64,000 nucleotides of DNA from Enterobacter oligotrophicus (GCF_009176645.1 NZ_AP019007.1:2108001-2172000), one strand, 5' to 3'; shown: positions 1 to 12,395, counted from the stretch's first letter. Numbers and translations are program-made. Notes: generated from the sequence alone by a model not told the origin.

Positions 1-43
1 CGCTGCGTCGGTTCAGGTATGGTGTCTGTGCCGTACCTTGTAG
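1..43 (+). CDS. gntX: GntX/ComF-like protein, C-terminal end only
   Basis: The frame beginning at base 2 reads AASVQVWCLCRTL and stops with TAG at 41-43. This closing WCLCRTL is what I remember of the end of E. coli GntX, a ComF-family phosphoribosyltransferase-like protein encoded just upstream of nfuA. Only about 13 codons lie in the window, so the call rests on the tail sequence plus synteny. The role of the family is linked to DNA or gluconate use but is poorly defined. Confidence 0.7.
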   Translation, partial: AASVQVWCLCRTL

Positions 44-104
44 CCCTTCTCCAATGGGCGTATTATTATACCCAGGTAATTTAGTCAACTATTAGGCCAA
101 AGCT

Positions 105-680
105 ATGATCCGTATTTCCGATTCTGCACAAGCGCACTTTGCCAAACTGCTGGCAAATCAGGAAGAAGGGACGCAGATCCGCGTGTTTGTGATCAATCCA
201 GGCACTCCGAATGCAGAATGCGGTGTCTCTTATTGTCCTCCGGACGCCGTGGAAGCAACTGACACTGCCCTTAAATTTGACCAGCTCACCGCCTACGTTG
301 ATGAGCTGAGCGCACCGTATCTTGAAGATGCGGAGATTGACTTCGTCACCGACCAGCTCGGTTCTCAGCTGACGCTGAAAGCGCCAAACGCAAAAATGCG
401 TAAAGTGTCGGACGATGCCCCACTAATGGAACGTGTAGAGTATTTGCTGCAATCGCAGATCAACCCACAGCTGGCAGGCCACGGCGGTCGTGTTTCCCTG
501 ATGGAAATCACCGAAGATGGTCTGGCGATCCTGCAGTTTGGCGGCGGCTGTAACGGGTGTTCCATGGTCGACGTGACGCTGAAAGAAGGGATCGAGAAGC
601 AGCTGCTGAACGAGTTCCCGGAACTGAAAGGCGTGCGCGATCTGACCGAACACCAGCGCGGCGAGCACTCTTACTACTAA
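105..680 (+). CDS. nfuA: Fe-S cluster carrier protein NfuA
   Basis: A cytosolic scaffold/carrier that binds a [4Fe-4S] cluster and passes it to apo-proteins such as aconitase and lipoyl synthase, mainly under oxidative stress or iron limitation. The protein is 191 residues, the E. coli length. An N-terminal degenerate A-type (HesB-like) domain spans about residues 1-95. The C-terminal Nfu domain carries the CxxC pair Cys149 and Cys152 (GGGCNGCSM), which ligates the cluster between two subunits. It follows gntX by about 60 nt. The ATG at 105 gives the family's usual start MIRISDSAQ. Confidence 0.97.
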   Translation: MIRISDSAQAHFAKLLANQEEGTQIRVFVINPGTPNAECGVSYCPPDAVEATDTALKFDQLTAYVDELSAPYLEDAEIDFVTDQLGSQLTLKAPNAKMRKVSDDAPLMERVEYLLQSQINPQLAGHGGRVSLMEITEDGLAILQFGGGCNGCSMVDVTLKEGIEKQLLNEFPELKGVRDLTEHQRGEHSYY

Positions 681-697
681 TTCAATGCCCGTCTGTT

Positions 698-783
698 TTG
701 CCCGGTGGCGCTGCGCTTACCGGGCCTACAAAAACAGTTCATACGCATCGTAAGCCGGGTAAGGCGAAGCCGCCACCCGGCTT
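698..783. repeat. Two REP elements (BIME) after nfuA
   Basis: Two imperfect palindromes: CCCGGTGGCGCTGCGCTTAC at about 701-720 with its continuation CGGGCCTAC, and GCCGGGTAAGGCGAAGCC at about 754-771 closing with GCCACCCGGC. They are in opposite orientation, which is the REP/BIME arrangement. They sit between the nfuA stop and the gntT control region. REP elements may stabilise upstream mRNA 3' ends or bind gyrase; here that is inference. Confidence 0.85.
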
Positions 784-867
784 TTGTTTTCCTGCCTCCC
801 CCCTCTATATGTTGACCTGCGTCTCATAATTCAAATTTAGCTGCCCTGGGTGATTCTCAATTACGCC

Positions 868-1023
868 ATGTTACCCGTATCATTCTCATGGGCACTAAGC
901 ACCCACATAACAGCCGACTAAACTTAATCGTTTCACAGGCATCAGTATTAGTGCCGTTAACGCTCTGTTCCCTGTTGGGACAATCGGATTTTGTCGTTGA
1001 AACAATGACGTTACCCATAACAA
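868..1023 (+). promoter_or_regulatory. gntT control region with two GntR operator candidates
   Basis: Two sites resemble the GntR operator, an ATGTTACC-GGTAACAT-type palindrome: ATGTTACCCGTATCAT at 868-883 and ACGTTACCCATAACAA at 1008-1023, just before gntT. E. coli gntT is known to be controlled by paired GntR operators plus CRP. gntR itself lies 27 kb away in this window. Between nfuA and gntT (681-1042) I see the REP pair, these operators and no gene. Confidence 0.6.
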
Positions 1024-1042
1024 TTCAAAGGCCAGGTAAATC

Positions 1043-2359
1043 ATGCCATTAGTCATCGTCGCTATAGGTGTTGTGTTATTACTGCTCTTGATGATCCGCT
1101 TCAAAATGAACGGATTTATCGCTTTGGTTCTGGTGGCACTTGCAGTCGGTTTGATGCAAGGGATGCCGCTGGTGAAAGTTATCAACTCCATTAAAGCCGG
1201 GGTCGGCGGTACGCTCGGCAGCCTGGCGCTGATCATGGGCTTCGGTGCCATGCTCGGTAAAATGCTCGCGGATTGCGGTGGTGCGCAGCGTATCGCCACC
1301 ACGCTTATCGCCAAATTTGGTAAGCAGCACATCCAGTGGGCAGTGGTATTAACCGGCTTTACCGTCGGTTTTGCGCTGTTCTACGAAGTGGGCTTTGTGC
1401 TGATGCTGCCGCTGGTATTCACCATTGCAGCTGCAGCAAATATTCCGCTGCTGTACGTCGGTGTGCCAATGGCGGCGGCGCTGTCCGTGACGCACGGCTT
1501 CCTGCCTCCGCATCCAGGCCCTACCGCAATCGCGACCATTTTCCACGCCGATATGGGTAAAACCCTGCTGTTCGGTACGATTCTGGCGATCCCAACCGTG
1601 ATTCTGGCAGGCCCTGTTTATGCGCGTTTCCTGAAAGGCATTGATAAGCCAATCCCGGAAGGTCTGTACAGCGCGAAAACGTTCACTGAAGAAGAGATGC
1701 CGGGCTTTGGCGTCAGCGTCTGGACGTCACTGGTGCCGGTCATTCTGATGGCCATGCGTGCCGTAGCAGAGATGATCCTGCCGAAAGGCCATGCATTCCT
1801 GGCCGTTGCCGAGTTCCTGGGTGATCCGGTGATGGCAACGCTGATTGCCGTGCTGATTGCGATGTTCACTTTCGGCCTGAACCGTGGCCGTTCGATGGAT
1901 CAGATCAACGATACGTTGACCTCTTCCATCAAAATCATTGCCATGATGCTTCTGATCATCGGCGGTGGCGGTGCGTTCAAACAGGTACTGGTCGACAGCG
2001 GCGTGGACAAATACATCGCTGCCATGATGCATGAAACCAGCGTTTCTCCGCTCCTGATGGCCTGGTCCATCGCTGCGGTTCTGCGTATTGCACTGGGTTC
2101 TGCGACCGTTGCGGCCATCACCGCAGGTGGTATTGTTGCGCCGCTGATTGCAACGACGGGCGTAAGCCCAGAGCTGATGGTTATCGCGGTTGGTTCCGGT
2201 AGCGTAATTTTCTCTCACGTAAACGACCCAGGCTTCTGGCTGTTCAAGGAGTATTTCAACCTGACGATCGGTGAAACCATCAAGTCATGGTCCGCGCTGG
2301 AAACCATTATTTCGGTGTGCGGCCTGGTCGGGGTTCTGCTGTTGAATATGGTTGTCTGA
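1043..2359 (+). CDS. gntT: High-affinity gluconate transporter GntT
   Basis: Inner-membrane gluconate:H+ symporter of the GntP family. The 438 residues form a highly hydrophobic multi-helix protein from MPLVIVAIGV to LLLNMVV, the E. coli GntT length. Family segments include PPHPGPTAIA in the first half and a cytoplasmic IPEGLYSAKTF stretch. It is a monocistronic gene with its own GntR operators upstream and a bidirectional terminator plus REP pair downstream. The second gluconate permease gene in this window, gntU, encodes the low-affinity paralogue. Confidence 0.97.
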   Translation: MPLVIVAIGVVLLLLLMIRFKMNGFIALVLVALAVGLMQGMPLVKVINSIKAGVGGTLGSLALIMGFGAMLGKMLADCGGAQRIATTLIAKFGKQHIQWAVVLTGFTVGFALFYEVGFVLMLPLVFTIAAAANIPLLYVGVPMAAALSVTHGFLPPHPGPTAIATIFHADMGKTLLFGTILAIPTVILAGPVYARFLKGIDKPIPEGLYSAKTFTEEEMPGFGVSVWTSLVPVILMAMRAVAEMILPKGHAFLAVAEFLGDPVMATLIAVLIAMFTFGLNRGRSMDQINDTLTSSIKIIAMMLLIIGGGGAFKQVLVDSGVDKYIAAMMHETSVSPLLMAWSIAAVLRIALGSATVAAITAGGIVAPLIATTGVSPELMVIAVGSGSVIFSHVNDPGFWLFKEYFNLTIGETIKSWSALETIISVCGLVGVLLLNMVV

Positions 2360-2366
2360 TGTAAAA

Positions 2367-2440
2367 AAGCCGGGTGGCGGCGACGCCTTACCCGGCTTAC
2401 TTAAGCAATGTAGGCCCGGTAAGCGCAGCGCCACCGGGCA
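2367..2440. repeat. REP pair (BIME) after gntT
   Basis: GCCGGGTGGCGGCGACGCC with TTACCCGGC (about 2369-2397) and GGCCCGGTAAGCGCAGCGCC with ACCGGGC (about 2413-2439) form two oppositely oriented REP palindromes between the convergent genes gntT and malQ. Confidence 0.9.
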
Positions 2441-2442
2441 AT

Positions 2443-2470
2443 AAAAAACCCGCCGATGGCGGGTTTTTTA
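2443..2470. terminator. Bidirectional terminator between gntT and malQ
   Basis: The run AAAAAACCCGCC-GAT-GGCGGGTTTTTT is a GC stem flanked by A and T tracts, so it can end transcription on both strands. It lies 80 nt after gntT and ends at the malQ stop codon. Confidence 0.88.
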
Positions 2471-4549
2471 TCACGTCTTCCCGGCTGCTTTTCGCCGCTT
2501 ATCCAAATCCTTAATCAGCCTGTTCACCCCGTCATCGGCAAACATCTTCTCAAGCGTTGTGGACAATTTACGACGCCAGTTCTTGTACTGATAGCTGGTG
2601 CCCGGAATGTTCACCGGCTCTGCCATATCAATCCAGTCTTCCGGCTGTAGCCCCAGCAGGGCGCTGTTGCTGTCGGCAATGTAGCGCTGCAAGCCGCGGT
2701 TGAGCGTAGACGTCATCGACATCAGCGACGCCTTATGTCCGGCGCGTTTCGGCAGGCAACCATGTTTATGCAGCGCATCAAGCAGACCCTGTTTCGCCAG
2801 TTCGCGATCCTGATACAGTCCACGCAGGACCTCTTCATCAGGATACAGCCCCAGCGTTTTACCGAGCGTCAGGTCGCCGCTTTCCCAGTAGCCTCTGAGC
2901 GTAGGAAGATCATGCGTCGTCGCGACTGCCATTGATTGTTCCGGATACGCTTTCGGCGCGCGGAAGGTTTTCTCATGGTCGTTCTCAAAATAGAGCACTT
3001 TGTAAGAGTACACCCCGCTGTCGCGGAGTTTACTGACAATCTCAACCGGTACAGTACCGAGATCTTCGCCGATCACCATGCACTGATGACGTTTACTTTC
3101 CAGCGCCAGGATCGAGAGCAGATCGTCAACCGGGTATTGTACATACGCCCCGTGATCGGCCGTTTCACCGTACGGTATCCACCACAGACGCAGCACAGAC
3201 ATCACGTGGTCGATGCGCAGCGCTCCACAGTTCTGCATATTGGCGCGCAGCAGGTCGATAAACGGCTCGTACGCGCGGGCGGCCATCACGTGCGGGTCCA
3301 TTGGCGGCAGGCCCCAGTTCTGACCAAGCGGGCCAAGAATATCTGGCGGCGCACCGACGGAGGCTTTCAGGCAGTAGAGTTCACGGTCACACCAGGTTTC
3401 TGCACCACCTTCTGCGACACCCACAGCCAGATCGCGGTACAGGCCAATCGGCATTTTATACCCCTGGCTCACCTGCCAGCAGGCAGCAAACTGGCTGTAG
3501 GCCAGCCACTGCAGCCACAGGTAGAAGTCCACCTCATCAGCATATTTCTTACAGAAGGCTTTCACTTCAGGCGTATCAACGGATTGATACGCTTCCGGCC
3601 ACACCGGCCAGCCCCAGCGCATTTCATCCTCTTTGACCTGATACGCATGCAGCGCGTCGAACGCCGCCTGCCAGTAAAGGCTCTCGCCCTCCTGCATGAC
3701 AAACTGGCGGAAGGCCGACATCTGTTCGTCATCGCGTTTCGCGAAGCCTTTCCATGCCAGACGCAGCGCCGCCATCTTCAGCGCGGTGACGGTGGCATAG
3801 TCCACCCAGTCCGCATCGCGCGCCTGCTTCAGCGCCTGCTGCGTGGTACTGAGTTTCCACCACGCCTGCGCCTCTTTGCTGTTTTTGAAATCGTCTAACG
3901 CGTTAACGTCAATGTAAATCACGTTCAGCCAGCGGCGGGACGACGGGCTGTACGGGCTGGCGCTCTCCGGGTTCGCCGGATAGAGTGCGTGGATAGGGTT
4001 GAGTCCAATAAAGGCACCGCCACGCTCGCCGATGTCTGCCAGCATCTTTTTCAGATCGCCAAAATCACCGATGCCCCAGTTACTGTCCGAACGCAGCGTG
4101 TAGAGCTGCACGCAGGCACCCCACAGCTTTTTGCCTTCGAGCAACGCCTGTGGTTCATAGCAGCGTTTTGGCGCAACAATCACCCGGCAGTGATAACGCG
4201 CATCACCCTGGGTGAGCGTCAATGAGTGGTAGCCCTCCGGCAGCTTCGCCGGAAGATGCATTGTTTTTCCGCCAGTGGCGTGTCCCTTGTGCTGCTGCCC
4301 CTCTTCGGTAGTGAGCAGCCAGCTAAACTCGCCGCGCCCTGCCACCGCCAGCGGCATTTTTTTGCCCCCAGTAAAGACCTTCACATTGGGGACAGGAGCA
4401 ACCGACGCTTTCGCGTCGGGTTTGTGCATGGCATCCAGCAAACGCCTTTTGGTGTCCGCACCAATAGACTGCGGTTTGCCGTGAGCATTAATGTAACTGA
4501 GGCTGATCCCCGCCGCCTGCGCGGCACTGTCCAGACGTTTACTCTCCAT
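2471..4549 (-). CDS. malQ: 4-alpha-glucanotransferase (amylomaltase) MalQ
   Basis: Cytosolic GH77 enzyme that transfers maltosyl and longer units between maltodextrins, making the longer chains that MalP can degrade and releasing glucose. The protein has 692 residues (E. coli 694). Visible GH77 signatures are YSPSSRRWLN near the N-terminal part of the barrel, GALRIDHVM (nucleophile Asp), GEDLGTVP (acid/base Glu) and THDLPTLRGYW (third carboxylate). It lies 9 nt downstream of malP and is the second gene of the malPQ operon under MalT control. The start MESKRLD matches E. coli. Confidence 0.97.
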   Translation of the reverse strand: MESKRLDSAAQAAGISLSYINAHGKPQSIGADTKRRLLDAMHKPDAKASVAPVPNVKVFTGGKKMPLAVAGRGEFSWLLTTEEGQQHKGHATGGKTMHLPAKLPEGYHSLTLTQGDARYHCRVIVAPKRCYEPQALLEGKKLWGACVQLYTLRSDSNWGIGDFGDLKKMLADIGERGGAFIGLNPIHALYPANPESASPYSPSSRRWLNVIYIDVNALDDFKNSKEAQAWWKLSTTQQALKQARDADWVDYATVTALKMAALRLAWKGFAKRDDEQMSAFRQFVMQEGESLYWQAAFDALHAYQVKEDEMRWGWPVWPEAYQSVDTPEVKAFCKKYADEVDFYLWLQWLAYSQFAACWQVSQGYKMPIGLYRDLAVGVAEGGAETWCDRELYCLKASVGAPPDILGPLGQNWGLPPMDPHVMAARAYEPFIDLLRANMQNCGALRIDHVMSVLRLWWIPYGETADHGAYVQYPVDDLLSILALESKRHQCMVIGEDLGTVPVEIVSKLRDSGVYSYKVLYFENDHEKTFRAPKAYPEQSMAVATTHDLPTLRGYWESGDLTLGKTLGLYPDEEVLRGLYQDRELAKQGLLDALHKHGCLPKRAGHKASLMSMTSTLNRGLQRYIADSNSALLGLQPEDWIDMAEPVNIPGTSYQYKNWRRKLSTTLEKMFADDGVNRLIKDLDKRRKAAGKT

Positions 4550-4558
4550 CGCGCTTCC

Positions 4559-6952
4559 TTAGCGTTTTGCCTGCCAGATACGGGCCTGATAATCACGGAT
4601 TGAGCGGTCCGAGCTGAACATGCCACAGCGGGCGGTGTTCAGGATACACGCACGGGTCCAGGCGTCCTGGTCGCGATACAGGACATCGACCTGTTTTTGC
4701 GCGTCCACATAGGCTCTGAAATCCGCCATGACCAGATACGGATCGCCGCCCTGTTTGCCCATGCTGTGCAGCATCTGGTCAAACGCGTGCTTGTCGCCGT
4801 CGCTGTATTTGCCGCTCTCCAGCTCTTTCAGCACCGCATCAAGCACTTTGTCTTTCTTACGCCATTTCACCGGGTCGTAACCTTTGGCTTTGATGGCTTT
4901 CACTTCTTCCACAGTATGGCCGAAGATAAAGATGTTCTCTTCGCCGACCTTCTCCGCGATTTCGACGTTCGCGCCGTCGAGCGTACCGACGGTCAGCGCG
5001 CCATTCAGCGCCAGCTTCATGTTGCCCGTGCCGGAAGCCTCTTTACCTGCCGTGGAAATTTGCTCAGAGATATCCGCCGCCGGGATCAGCATCTCAGCGG
5101 CAGAGACGCAGTAATCCGGCAGGAACACGACCTTCAGCTTGTCACCTACTTTCGGATCGTTGTTGATCGCAGCAGCCACTTTGTTGATGGCAAGGATAAT
5201 GTTTTTCGCCAGATAGTAGCCCGGTGCCGCTTTCGCGCCGAACAGGAACACGCGTGGAACGCGGTCAGCCTGAGGGTTCTCGCGGATCTCTTTGTACAGC
5301 GCCAGAATGTGCAGCAGGTTCAGGTGCTGGCGTTTGTACTCATGCAGACGTTTAATCTGGATGTCGAAAATGGCATTCGGGTTGATCTCAATTCCGGTAC
5401 GCACTTTCACAAACTCCGCCAGACGAACTTTGTTCTCCTGCTTGATGGCGCGGTACTGCTCGCGGAATTTCGCGTTGTCGGCCTGTTTTTCCAGGTTGAT
5501 GAGCTGGTCCAGATCGTTGGCCCACTCTTTTTTCAGGGTTTTATCCAGCAGGCCGGCCAGCAGCGGGTTGCACTGCTTAATCCAGCGACGCGGCGTGATG
5601 CCGTTGGTCACGTTGTGGAATTTGGTCGGCCACAGCTGGTGGTATTCCGGGAAGAGATCTTTCACCACCAGATCCGAGTGCAGTGCCGCCACGCCGTTCA
5701 CCGCAAAACCGCTCACCACGCACATGTTCGCCATGCGCACTTGTTTATCGTGAACCACCGCCAGCTTCGCCCAGACGGCTTTATCGCCCGGCCAGGTTTT
5801 CTCCACCAATTTTTTAAACTGGTCGTTAATCGTGTTGATGATCTGCATATGGCGCGGCAGCAGGGCTTTCACCAGTTTCTCATCCCAGCACTCCAGCGCT
5901 TCCGGCATCAGAGTGTGGTTGGTGTAGGCGAAGGTGCGGCTGGTGATCGCCCACGCGTCATCCCAGCTCAACTGATGCTCGTCGATCAGCACGCGCAGCA
6001 GTTCAGGAATCGCAATGGTCGGATGCGTGTCGTTAAGCTGGATCACTTCGAAGTCCGGCAGTTGTGCCAGCTTGCGGCCCGCCAGGTGATGACGACGCAG
6101 GATATCCGCTACAGAGCATGCGCACTGGAAATACTGCTGCATCAGACGCAGTTTTTTGCCCGCCAGATGGTTGTCGTTCGGGTAGAGAACTTTGGTCAGC
6201 TTCTCGGCGTCGATACCCTGCTGCTCGGCGCGCAGGAAATCGCCGTCGTTGAATTTGGTCAGGTTGAACGGATGGGCGTGCTTCGCCTGCCACAGGCGCA
6301 GCGGCTGTGCCACGCCGTTACGGTAGCCGAGCACCGGCAGATCCCAGGCTTCGCCGGTAAAGGTGAACGCCGGCTCCCAAAGCCCCTGCTTCGTCACTTT
6401 CCCGCCAATGTTCACCTGCACATCCAGCTGCGCGTTGTGGCGGAACCACGGGTAGGTGTTGCGGTGCCAGTCGTCCGGCGCTTCCATCTGGTGCCCATCG
6501 GCAAACGACTGACGGAACAGGCCGTACTGGTAGTTCAGGCCATAGCCAATGGCCGACTGGCCGACGGTTGCCATAGAGTCCAGGAAACAGGCCGCCAGAC
6601 GCCCCAGACCACCGTTACCCAGCGCCGGGTCAATCTCTTCTTCCAGCAGATCGGTAAGGTTAATGTCGTGCTCTTTCAGCACATCGCCTACCTCCTGATA
6701 CCAGCCGAGGTTTAGCAGGTTGTTGCCGGTCAGACGGCCAATCAGGAATTCCATCGAGATGTAGTTTACGTGGCGCTGGCCTTTCACCGGCTTCGCCAGA
6801 GGTTGAGCATCCAGTTGCTCTGCGAGCGCCCCGCTCACCGCCTGCCACCACTGGTGAGGCGTCATTTCGTTTGCAGCACGAAGACCAAAACGCTGCCACT
6901 GACGCGTCAGGGCAGCCTGAAATTGAGCTTTGTTGAAGGTAGGCTGTGACAT
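4559..6952 (-). CDS. malP: Maltodextrin phosphorylase MalP
   Basis: PLP-dependent GT35 phosphorylase that releases glucose-1-phosphate from linear maltodextrins in the cytosol. The open frame extends to 6985, but the start [11 protein letters not shown] at 6952 gives the usual 797 residues and matches E. coli. The cofactor lysine lies in [14 protein letters not shown] near the C-terminal end. The highly conserved [14 protein letters not shown] segment is present in the N-terminal half. It is the first gene of malPQ and diverges from malT across a 574-nt regulatory region. It is a paralogue of GlgP, encoded further along the window, but acts on small soluble dextrins rather than glycogen. Confidence 0.97.
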   Translation of the reverse strand: MSQPTFNKAQFQAALTRQWQRFGLRAANEMTPHQWWQAVSGALAEQLDAQPLAKPVKGQRHVNYISMEFLIGRLTGNNLLNLGWYQEVGDVLKEHDINLTDLLEEEIDPALGNGGLGRLAACFLDSMATVGQSAIGYGLNYQYGLFRQSFADGHQMEAPDDWHRNTYPWFRHNAQLDVQVNIGGKVTKQGLWEPAFTFTGEAWDLPVLGYRNGVAQPLRLWQAKHAHPFNLTKFNDGDFLRAEQQGIDAEKLTKVLYPNDNHLAGKKLRLMQQYFQCACSVADILRRHHLAGRKLAQLPDFEVIQLNDTHPTIAIPELLRVLIDEHQLSWDDAWAITSRTFAYTNHTLMPEALECWDEKLVKALLPRHMQIINTINDQFKKLVEKTWPGDKAVWAKLAVVHDKQVRMANMCVVSGFAVNGVAALHSDLVVKDLFPEYHQLWPTKFHNVTNGITPRRWIKQCNPLLAGLLDKTLKKEWANDLDQLINLEKQADNAKFREQYRAIKQENKVRLAEFVKVRTGIEINPNAIFDIQIKRLHEYKRQHLNLLHILALYKEIRENPQADRVPRVFLFGAKAAPGYYLAKNIILAINKVAAAINNDPKVGDKLKVVFLPDYCVSAAEMLIPAADISEQISTAGKEASGTGNMKLALNGALTVGTLDGANVEIAEKVGEENIFIFGHTVEEVKAIKAKGYDPVKWRKKDKVLDAVLKELESGKYSDGDKHAFDQMLHSMGKQGGDPYLVMADFRAYVDAQKQVDVLYRDQDAWTRACILNTARCGMFSSDRSIRDYQARIWQAKR

Positions 6953-7020
6953 AGGGAATCGGCATCCTGTAGAGAGAAAAAACACATTAGCGCTAGTGTG
7001 CCTGGCTCATTCCGCCTCTT

Positions 7021-7066
7021 CCTCCTCCCGTGGGGGATTAGACAGGGAGGAGTAGCGGGGATGAGC
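7021..7066 (-). promoter_or_regulatory. MalT box cluster of the malPQ promoter
   Basis: Several GGGGAKGAGG-like boxes cluster here on both strands: CCTCCTCCC at 7021-7029 (read on minus as GGGAGGAGG), GGGGGATTAG at 7032-7041, GGGAGGAGT at 7045-7053 and GGGGATGAGC at 7057-7066. The order and orientation, with one box pointing toward malP and the others inverted, recall the E. coli malPQ promoter. MalT activated by maltotriose and ATP is expected to bind. I did not identify an exact -10. Confidence 0.72.
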
Positions 7067-7387
7067 ATAAAAGTGTGATCGAGGCCACTCTGCGAGTGTG
7101 CTCTGAAGGAGAAAAGATATCCCGGAAGAGTGTCAAAAAAATGAAATGCAGTTTCGTAAGAAATTAATCGGCGCAGAAATGATTACTTACGTAGAATAAT
7201 ATTTCTGCAAATAAGGATTTCCCTGCGTCACTATTCAGTTTGCTGAACGTTACCGAAACTTTATTAACTTTGTCGTGATTATTCCTTGCTGAAACCCGTT
7301 TCAGTGATACCGCACTAAAAGCATACAATCCAGCATCCACGCGGGATGTGAGCCATTTTTAGAAAGTTCCGCATTTATGCGGAATGT

Positions 7388-7409
7388 TTTGTGACAGAGT
7401 GCAAATTCA
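7388..7409 (+). promoter_or_regulatory. CRP site upstream of malT
   Basis: TTTGTGACAGAGTGCAAATT with flanking CAC is close to the E. coli malT CRP site, with core TGTGA at 7390-7394. It lies about 120-140 nt before the malT start, consistent with catabolite control of malT. The rest of 6953-7526 is an AT-rich spacer with the MalT boxes and no gene that I can support. Confidence 0.7.
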
Positions 7410-7472
7410 CAGCCACAAAACCCAGACATAACTTGCAATAGTCGTCTTATTGGCCGACCTTATATCTATTAA

Positions 7473-10232
<2,760 letters not shown>

Positions 10233-10249
10233 ACCCTCTCGGTCTGATG

Positions 10250-10288
10250 CCCTCACCCCGGCCCTCTCCCACAGGGAGAGGGAGAAAA
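10250..10288 (+). repeat. GGGAGAGGG palindromic repeat, copy 1
   Basis: CCCTCACCCCGGCCCTCTCC at 10250-10269 is followed by CACAGGGAGAGGGAGAAAA. The CCCTCTCCC/GGGAGAGGG arms can form a hairpin. It lies 18 nt after the malT stop and is followed at once by a REP. Confidence 0.85.
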
Positions 10289-10292
10289 TTTT

Positions 10293-10322
10293 GTAGGTCG
10301 GGTAAGCGCAGCGCCACCCGAC
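10293..10322. repeat. REP element between malT and glpR
   Basis: TAGGTCGGGTAAGCGCAGCG with CCACCCGAC forms one REP palindrome directly before the convergent glpR stop codon. Together with the preceding palindromic repeat it fills the whole 97-nt gap. Confidence 0.85.
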
Positions 10323-10329
10323 ACAACCG

Positions 10330-11088
10330 CTAGCAGAGTTCTAACTGTAGATTGTTATCCTTAATCACCTGCATCACCCCAGCCGGCGGCATCACGTCGG
10401 TGTAGACCGCATCCACCATGCTGATGCTGCCCATGTTTACCATCGCGTTACGGCCAAACTTCGAGTGATCCACCACCAGCATCACGTGGCGTGAGTTCTC
10501 AATAATCGCCCGCTTGGTTCGCACCTCGTGGTAATCAAACTCCAGCAGCGAGCCGTCACTGTCGATGCCGCTGATCCCCAGAATGCCGAAATCGAGGCGG
10601 AACTGAGAGATAAAATCGAGCGTCGCTTCACCGATAATCCCGCCGTCGCGACTGCGTAGTTCGCCACCCGCGAGGATGATGCGGAAATCGTCTTTCTGCA
10701 TCAGGGTATTGGCAACGTTCAGGTTGTTGGTGACCACACGCAGGTTCTCGTGATCCAGCAACGCATGAGCGACCGCTTCCGGCGTGGTGCCGATATCAAT
10801 AAACAGCGTCGCGCCGTTCGGGATCTGGCTTGCCACTTTACGGGCGATGCGCTCTTTCTCTGCCGTCTGCGTGGCTTTACGGTCATGCCACGAGGTGTTG
10901 ACCGAGCTGGACGGCAGCGCGGCACCGCCGTGGTGGCGCAGAATACGGTTTTGATCGGCGAGGTCGTTCAGATCACGACGGATGGTTTGCGGGCTGACGG
11001 CAAACTGCTCCACCAGCTCCTCGGTGCTGACGTATCCCTGTTTTTTAACCAGTTCGATAATGGCGTCATGACGTTGTGTTTGTTTCAT
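10330..11088 (-). CDS. glpR: Glycerol-3-phosphate regulon repressor GlpR
   Basis: DeoR-family repressor of the glp regulon, released from DNA by sn-glycerol-3-phosphate. The frame opens at 11139, but MKQTQRHDAI at 11088 gives 252 residues as in E. coli. An N-terminal DeoR HTH occupies about residues 5-55 (YVSTEELVEQFAVSPQTIRRDL). The C-terminal sugar-phosphate sensing domain contains DIGTTPEAVAHAL and DGGIIGEATLDF. It is the last gene of the glpEGR operon, 16 nt after glpG. The adjacent glpD has a recognisable GlpR operator. Confidence 0.97.
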   Translation of the reverse strand: MKQTQRHDAIIELVKKQGYVSTEELVEQFAVSPQTIRRDLNDLADQNRILRHHGGAALPSSSVNTSWHDRKATQTAEKERIARKVASQIPNGATLFIDIGTTPEAVAHALLDHENLRVVTNNLNVANTLMQKDDFRIILAGGELRSRDGGIIGEATLDFISQFRLDFGILGISGIDSDGSLLEFDYHEVRTKRAIIENSRHVMLVVDHSKFGRNAMVNMGSISMVDAVYTDVMPPAGVMQVIKDNNLQLELC

Positions 11089-11104
11089 GAAATATCCCTG
11101 GGTA

Positions 11105-11935
11105 TTATGTTCGTTTCCGCGCATGGAGCGTGTCGGCAAAGGCCATCACCAGCCCAACAACCAGCCCGGTGACGTGCGCACCGTTGGCGATAGACATACC
11201 AAACAGATCAAACCATCCGGCAATTAGCCATATTAATGCAAAGGTTATTAATCCGCGTTGCAGATAGATGCCGCTTTCAGGGTCGCGCTCGCCTCTGAGC
11301 CAGACGTACCCCATCAGGGCGTATACCACACCAGAAAGCCCACCAAACCACGGACCGCTGAATTTATGCTGCACATAGCCGCTTAACAGGGCACTGATAA
11401 TCGTAATCACGACCAGCTTACCGGTGCCCAGGCGCTTCTCCACGATACCACCGAGATACCACCACCACAGCAGGTTAAAGAGGATATGCATCACCGAGAA
11501 GTGCATCAGCGTGTGGGTGAAGTAGCGCCAGACGTCAAAATCCAGAGACGGATCGTAGGGCCACGCCAGGGCAATCATCACGCTCTGGTCGCCCACCACG
11601 TTCATCAGGATGAAGACGATAATGCAAGCGGCCATCAGCAGTAGCGTAAAAGGCCCCGCACGCTCACGCAGGGTGGCGAGGAAAGGGAAACGCTGATAAT
11701 GCAAGCCACTACCGGTCTGACCGGATTGCCAGCTTGCTGCCAGATAGCGCGGATCGGCTGGATTTTCCAGAAACCGCGCCAGCTCGGCATTGACGCGATC
11801 GGCCTGGCTTTCATCTGCCAGCCAGATATCGGTTTGCGTATGTTGCTGAACGGTCAGAATGACGCCCTGCGTTGCCATATAGTCGACAAACGCCTGGGCG
11901 ACGCGCGGGTTGGTAAAGGAGGTGATCATCAACAT
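11105..11935 (-). CDS. glpG: Rhomboid intramembrane serine protease GlpG
   Basis: Inner-membrane protease that cleaves transmembrane segments within the bilayer. The start MLMITSF at 11935 gives 276 residues, the E. coli length. A soluble N-terminal cytoplasmic domain (about 1-90) precedes a six-helix rhomboid core. The catalytic dyad is visible as Ser201 in [12 protein letters not shown] and His254 in NGAHVTG. His150 and Asn154 in MHILFN complete the oxyanion region. It sits between glpE and glpR in an operon, although its function is not tied to glycerol metabolism. Confidence 0.97.
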   Translation of the reverse strand: MLMITSFTNPRVAQAFVDYMATQGVILTVQQHTQTDIWLADESQADRVNAELARFLENPADPRYLAASWQSGQTGSGLHYQRFPFLATLRERAGPFTLLLMAACIIVFILMNVVGDQSVMIALAWPYDPSLDFDVWRYFTHTLMHFSVMHILFNLLWWWYLGGIVEKRLGTGKLVVITIISALLSGYVQHKFSGPWFGGLSGVVYALMGYVWLRGERDPESGIYLQRGLITFALIWLIAGWFDLFGMSIANGAHVTGLVVGLVMAFADTLHARKRT

Positions 11936-11982
11936 GGGCGGCGGTCGCTTATTTCCACACAAAAGGGGACAGTATAGCGGGA

Positions 11983-12315
11983 TTAGCGCTCAAACGCGTA
12001 TTCAACTTCCGCCGGAAAATGCCGGTGCCAGGCATCGAAGCCGCCATCGACGCTGTATACCGCATCGTAACCCTGCTGGAGCAGATACTGCGCCGCGCCT
12101 TTACTGCTGTTGCCGTGGTAGCACATCACCATCACCGGCGTGTCGAAATCGTTATCGCGCATAAACGCGCCCAGCGTGTCGTTGGTCAGATGGAACGCGC
12201 CCGGCGTGTGGCCCATCGCGAAACTTTGCGGATCGCGGATGTCCACCAGCACCGCCGTTCCCTGGTGCATCTTCTGATGGGCTTCTTCTACGTTAATACA
12301 TTCAAACTGATCCAT
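11983..12315 (-). CDS. glpE: Thiosulfate sulfurtransferase GlpE
   Basis: Single-domain rhodanese, 110 residues from [12 protein letters not shown] (E. coli 108), that moves sulfur from thiosulfate to cyanide or thioredoxin in vitro. The active-site loop CYHGNS places the catalytic cysteine at residue 65. The typical [13 protein letters not shown] segment is at residues 24-36. The longer open frame upstream includes the palindromic repeat and is not coding in E. coli, so I use the internal ATG. It is the first gene of glpEGR and divergent from glpD. Confidence 0.95.
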   Translation of the reverse strand: MDQFECINVEEAHQKMHQGTAVLVDIRDPQSFAMGHTPGAFHLTNDTLGAFMRDNDFDTPVMVMCYHGNSSKGAAQYLLQQGYDAVYSVDGGFDAWHRHFPAEVEYAFER

Positions 12316-12356
12316 GGAGTTCTCTTTCTGTTGTTCTGGTTGGGTGCGCTCTGGTG

Positions 12357-12395
12357 CCCTCACCCCAGCCCTCTCCCACAGGGAGAGGGAGAAAA
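12357..12395 (+). repeat. GGGAGAGGG palindromic repeat, copy 2
   Basis: CCCTCACCCCAGCCCTCTCC is followed by CACAGGGAGAGGGAGAAAA. This copy lies in the divergent glpE-glpD intergenic region, 41 nt before the glpE start on the side that should be its 5' leader. It is unusual because most copies here follow gene ends. Confidence 0.85.

Noticed and set aside
557-829. Short open frame over the 3' end of nfuA and the REP pair
   Set aside because: Out of frame with nfuA and made of translated REP sequence.
4697-6715. Long open frame of 672 codons on the plus strand opposite malP
   Set aside because: It is a mirror of the strongly biased malP coding sequence; the protein is Arg/His/Val-rich with no family resemblance, and the minus strand encodes a complete MalP.
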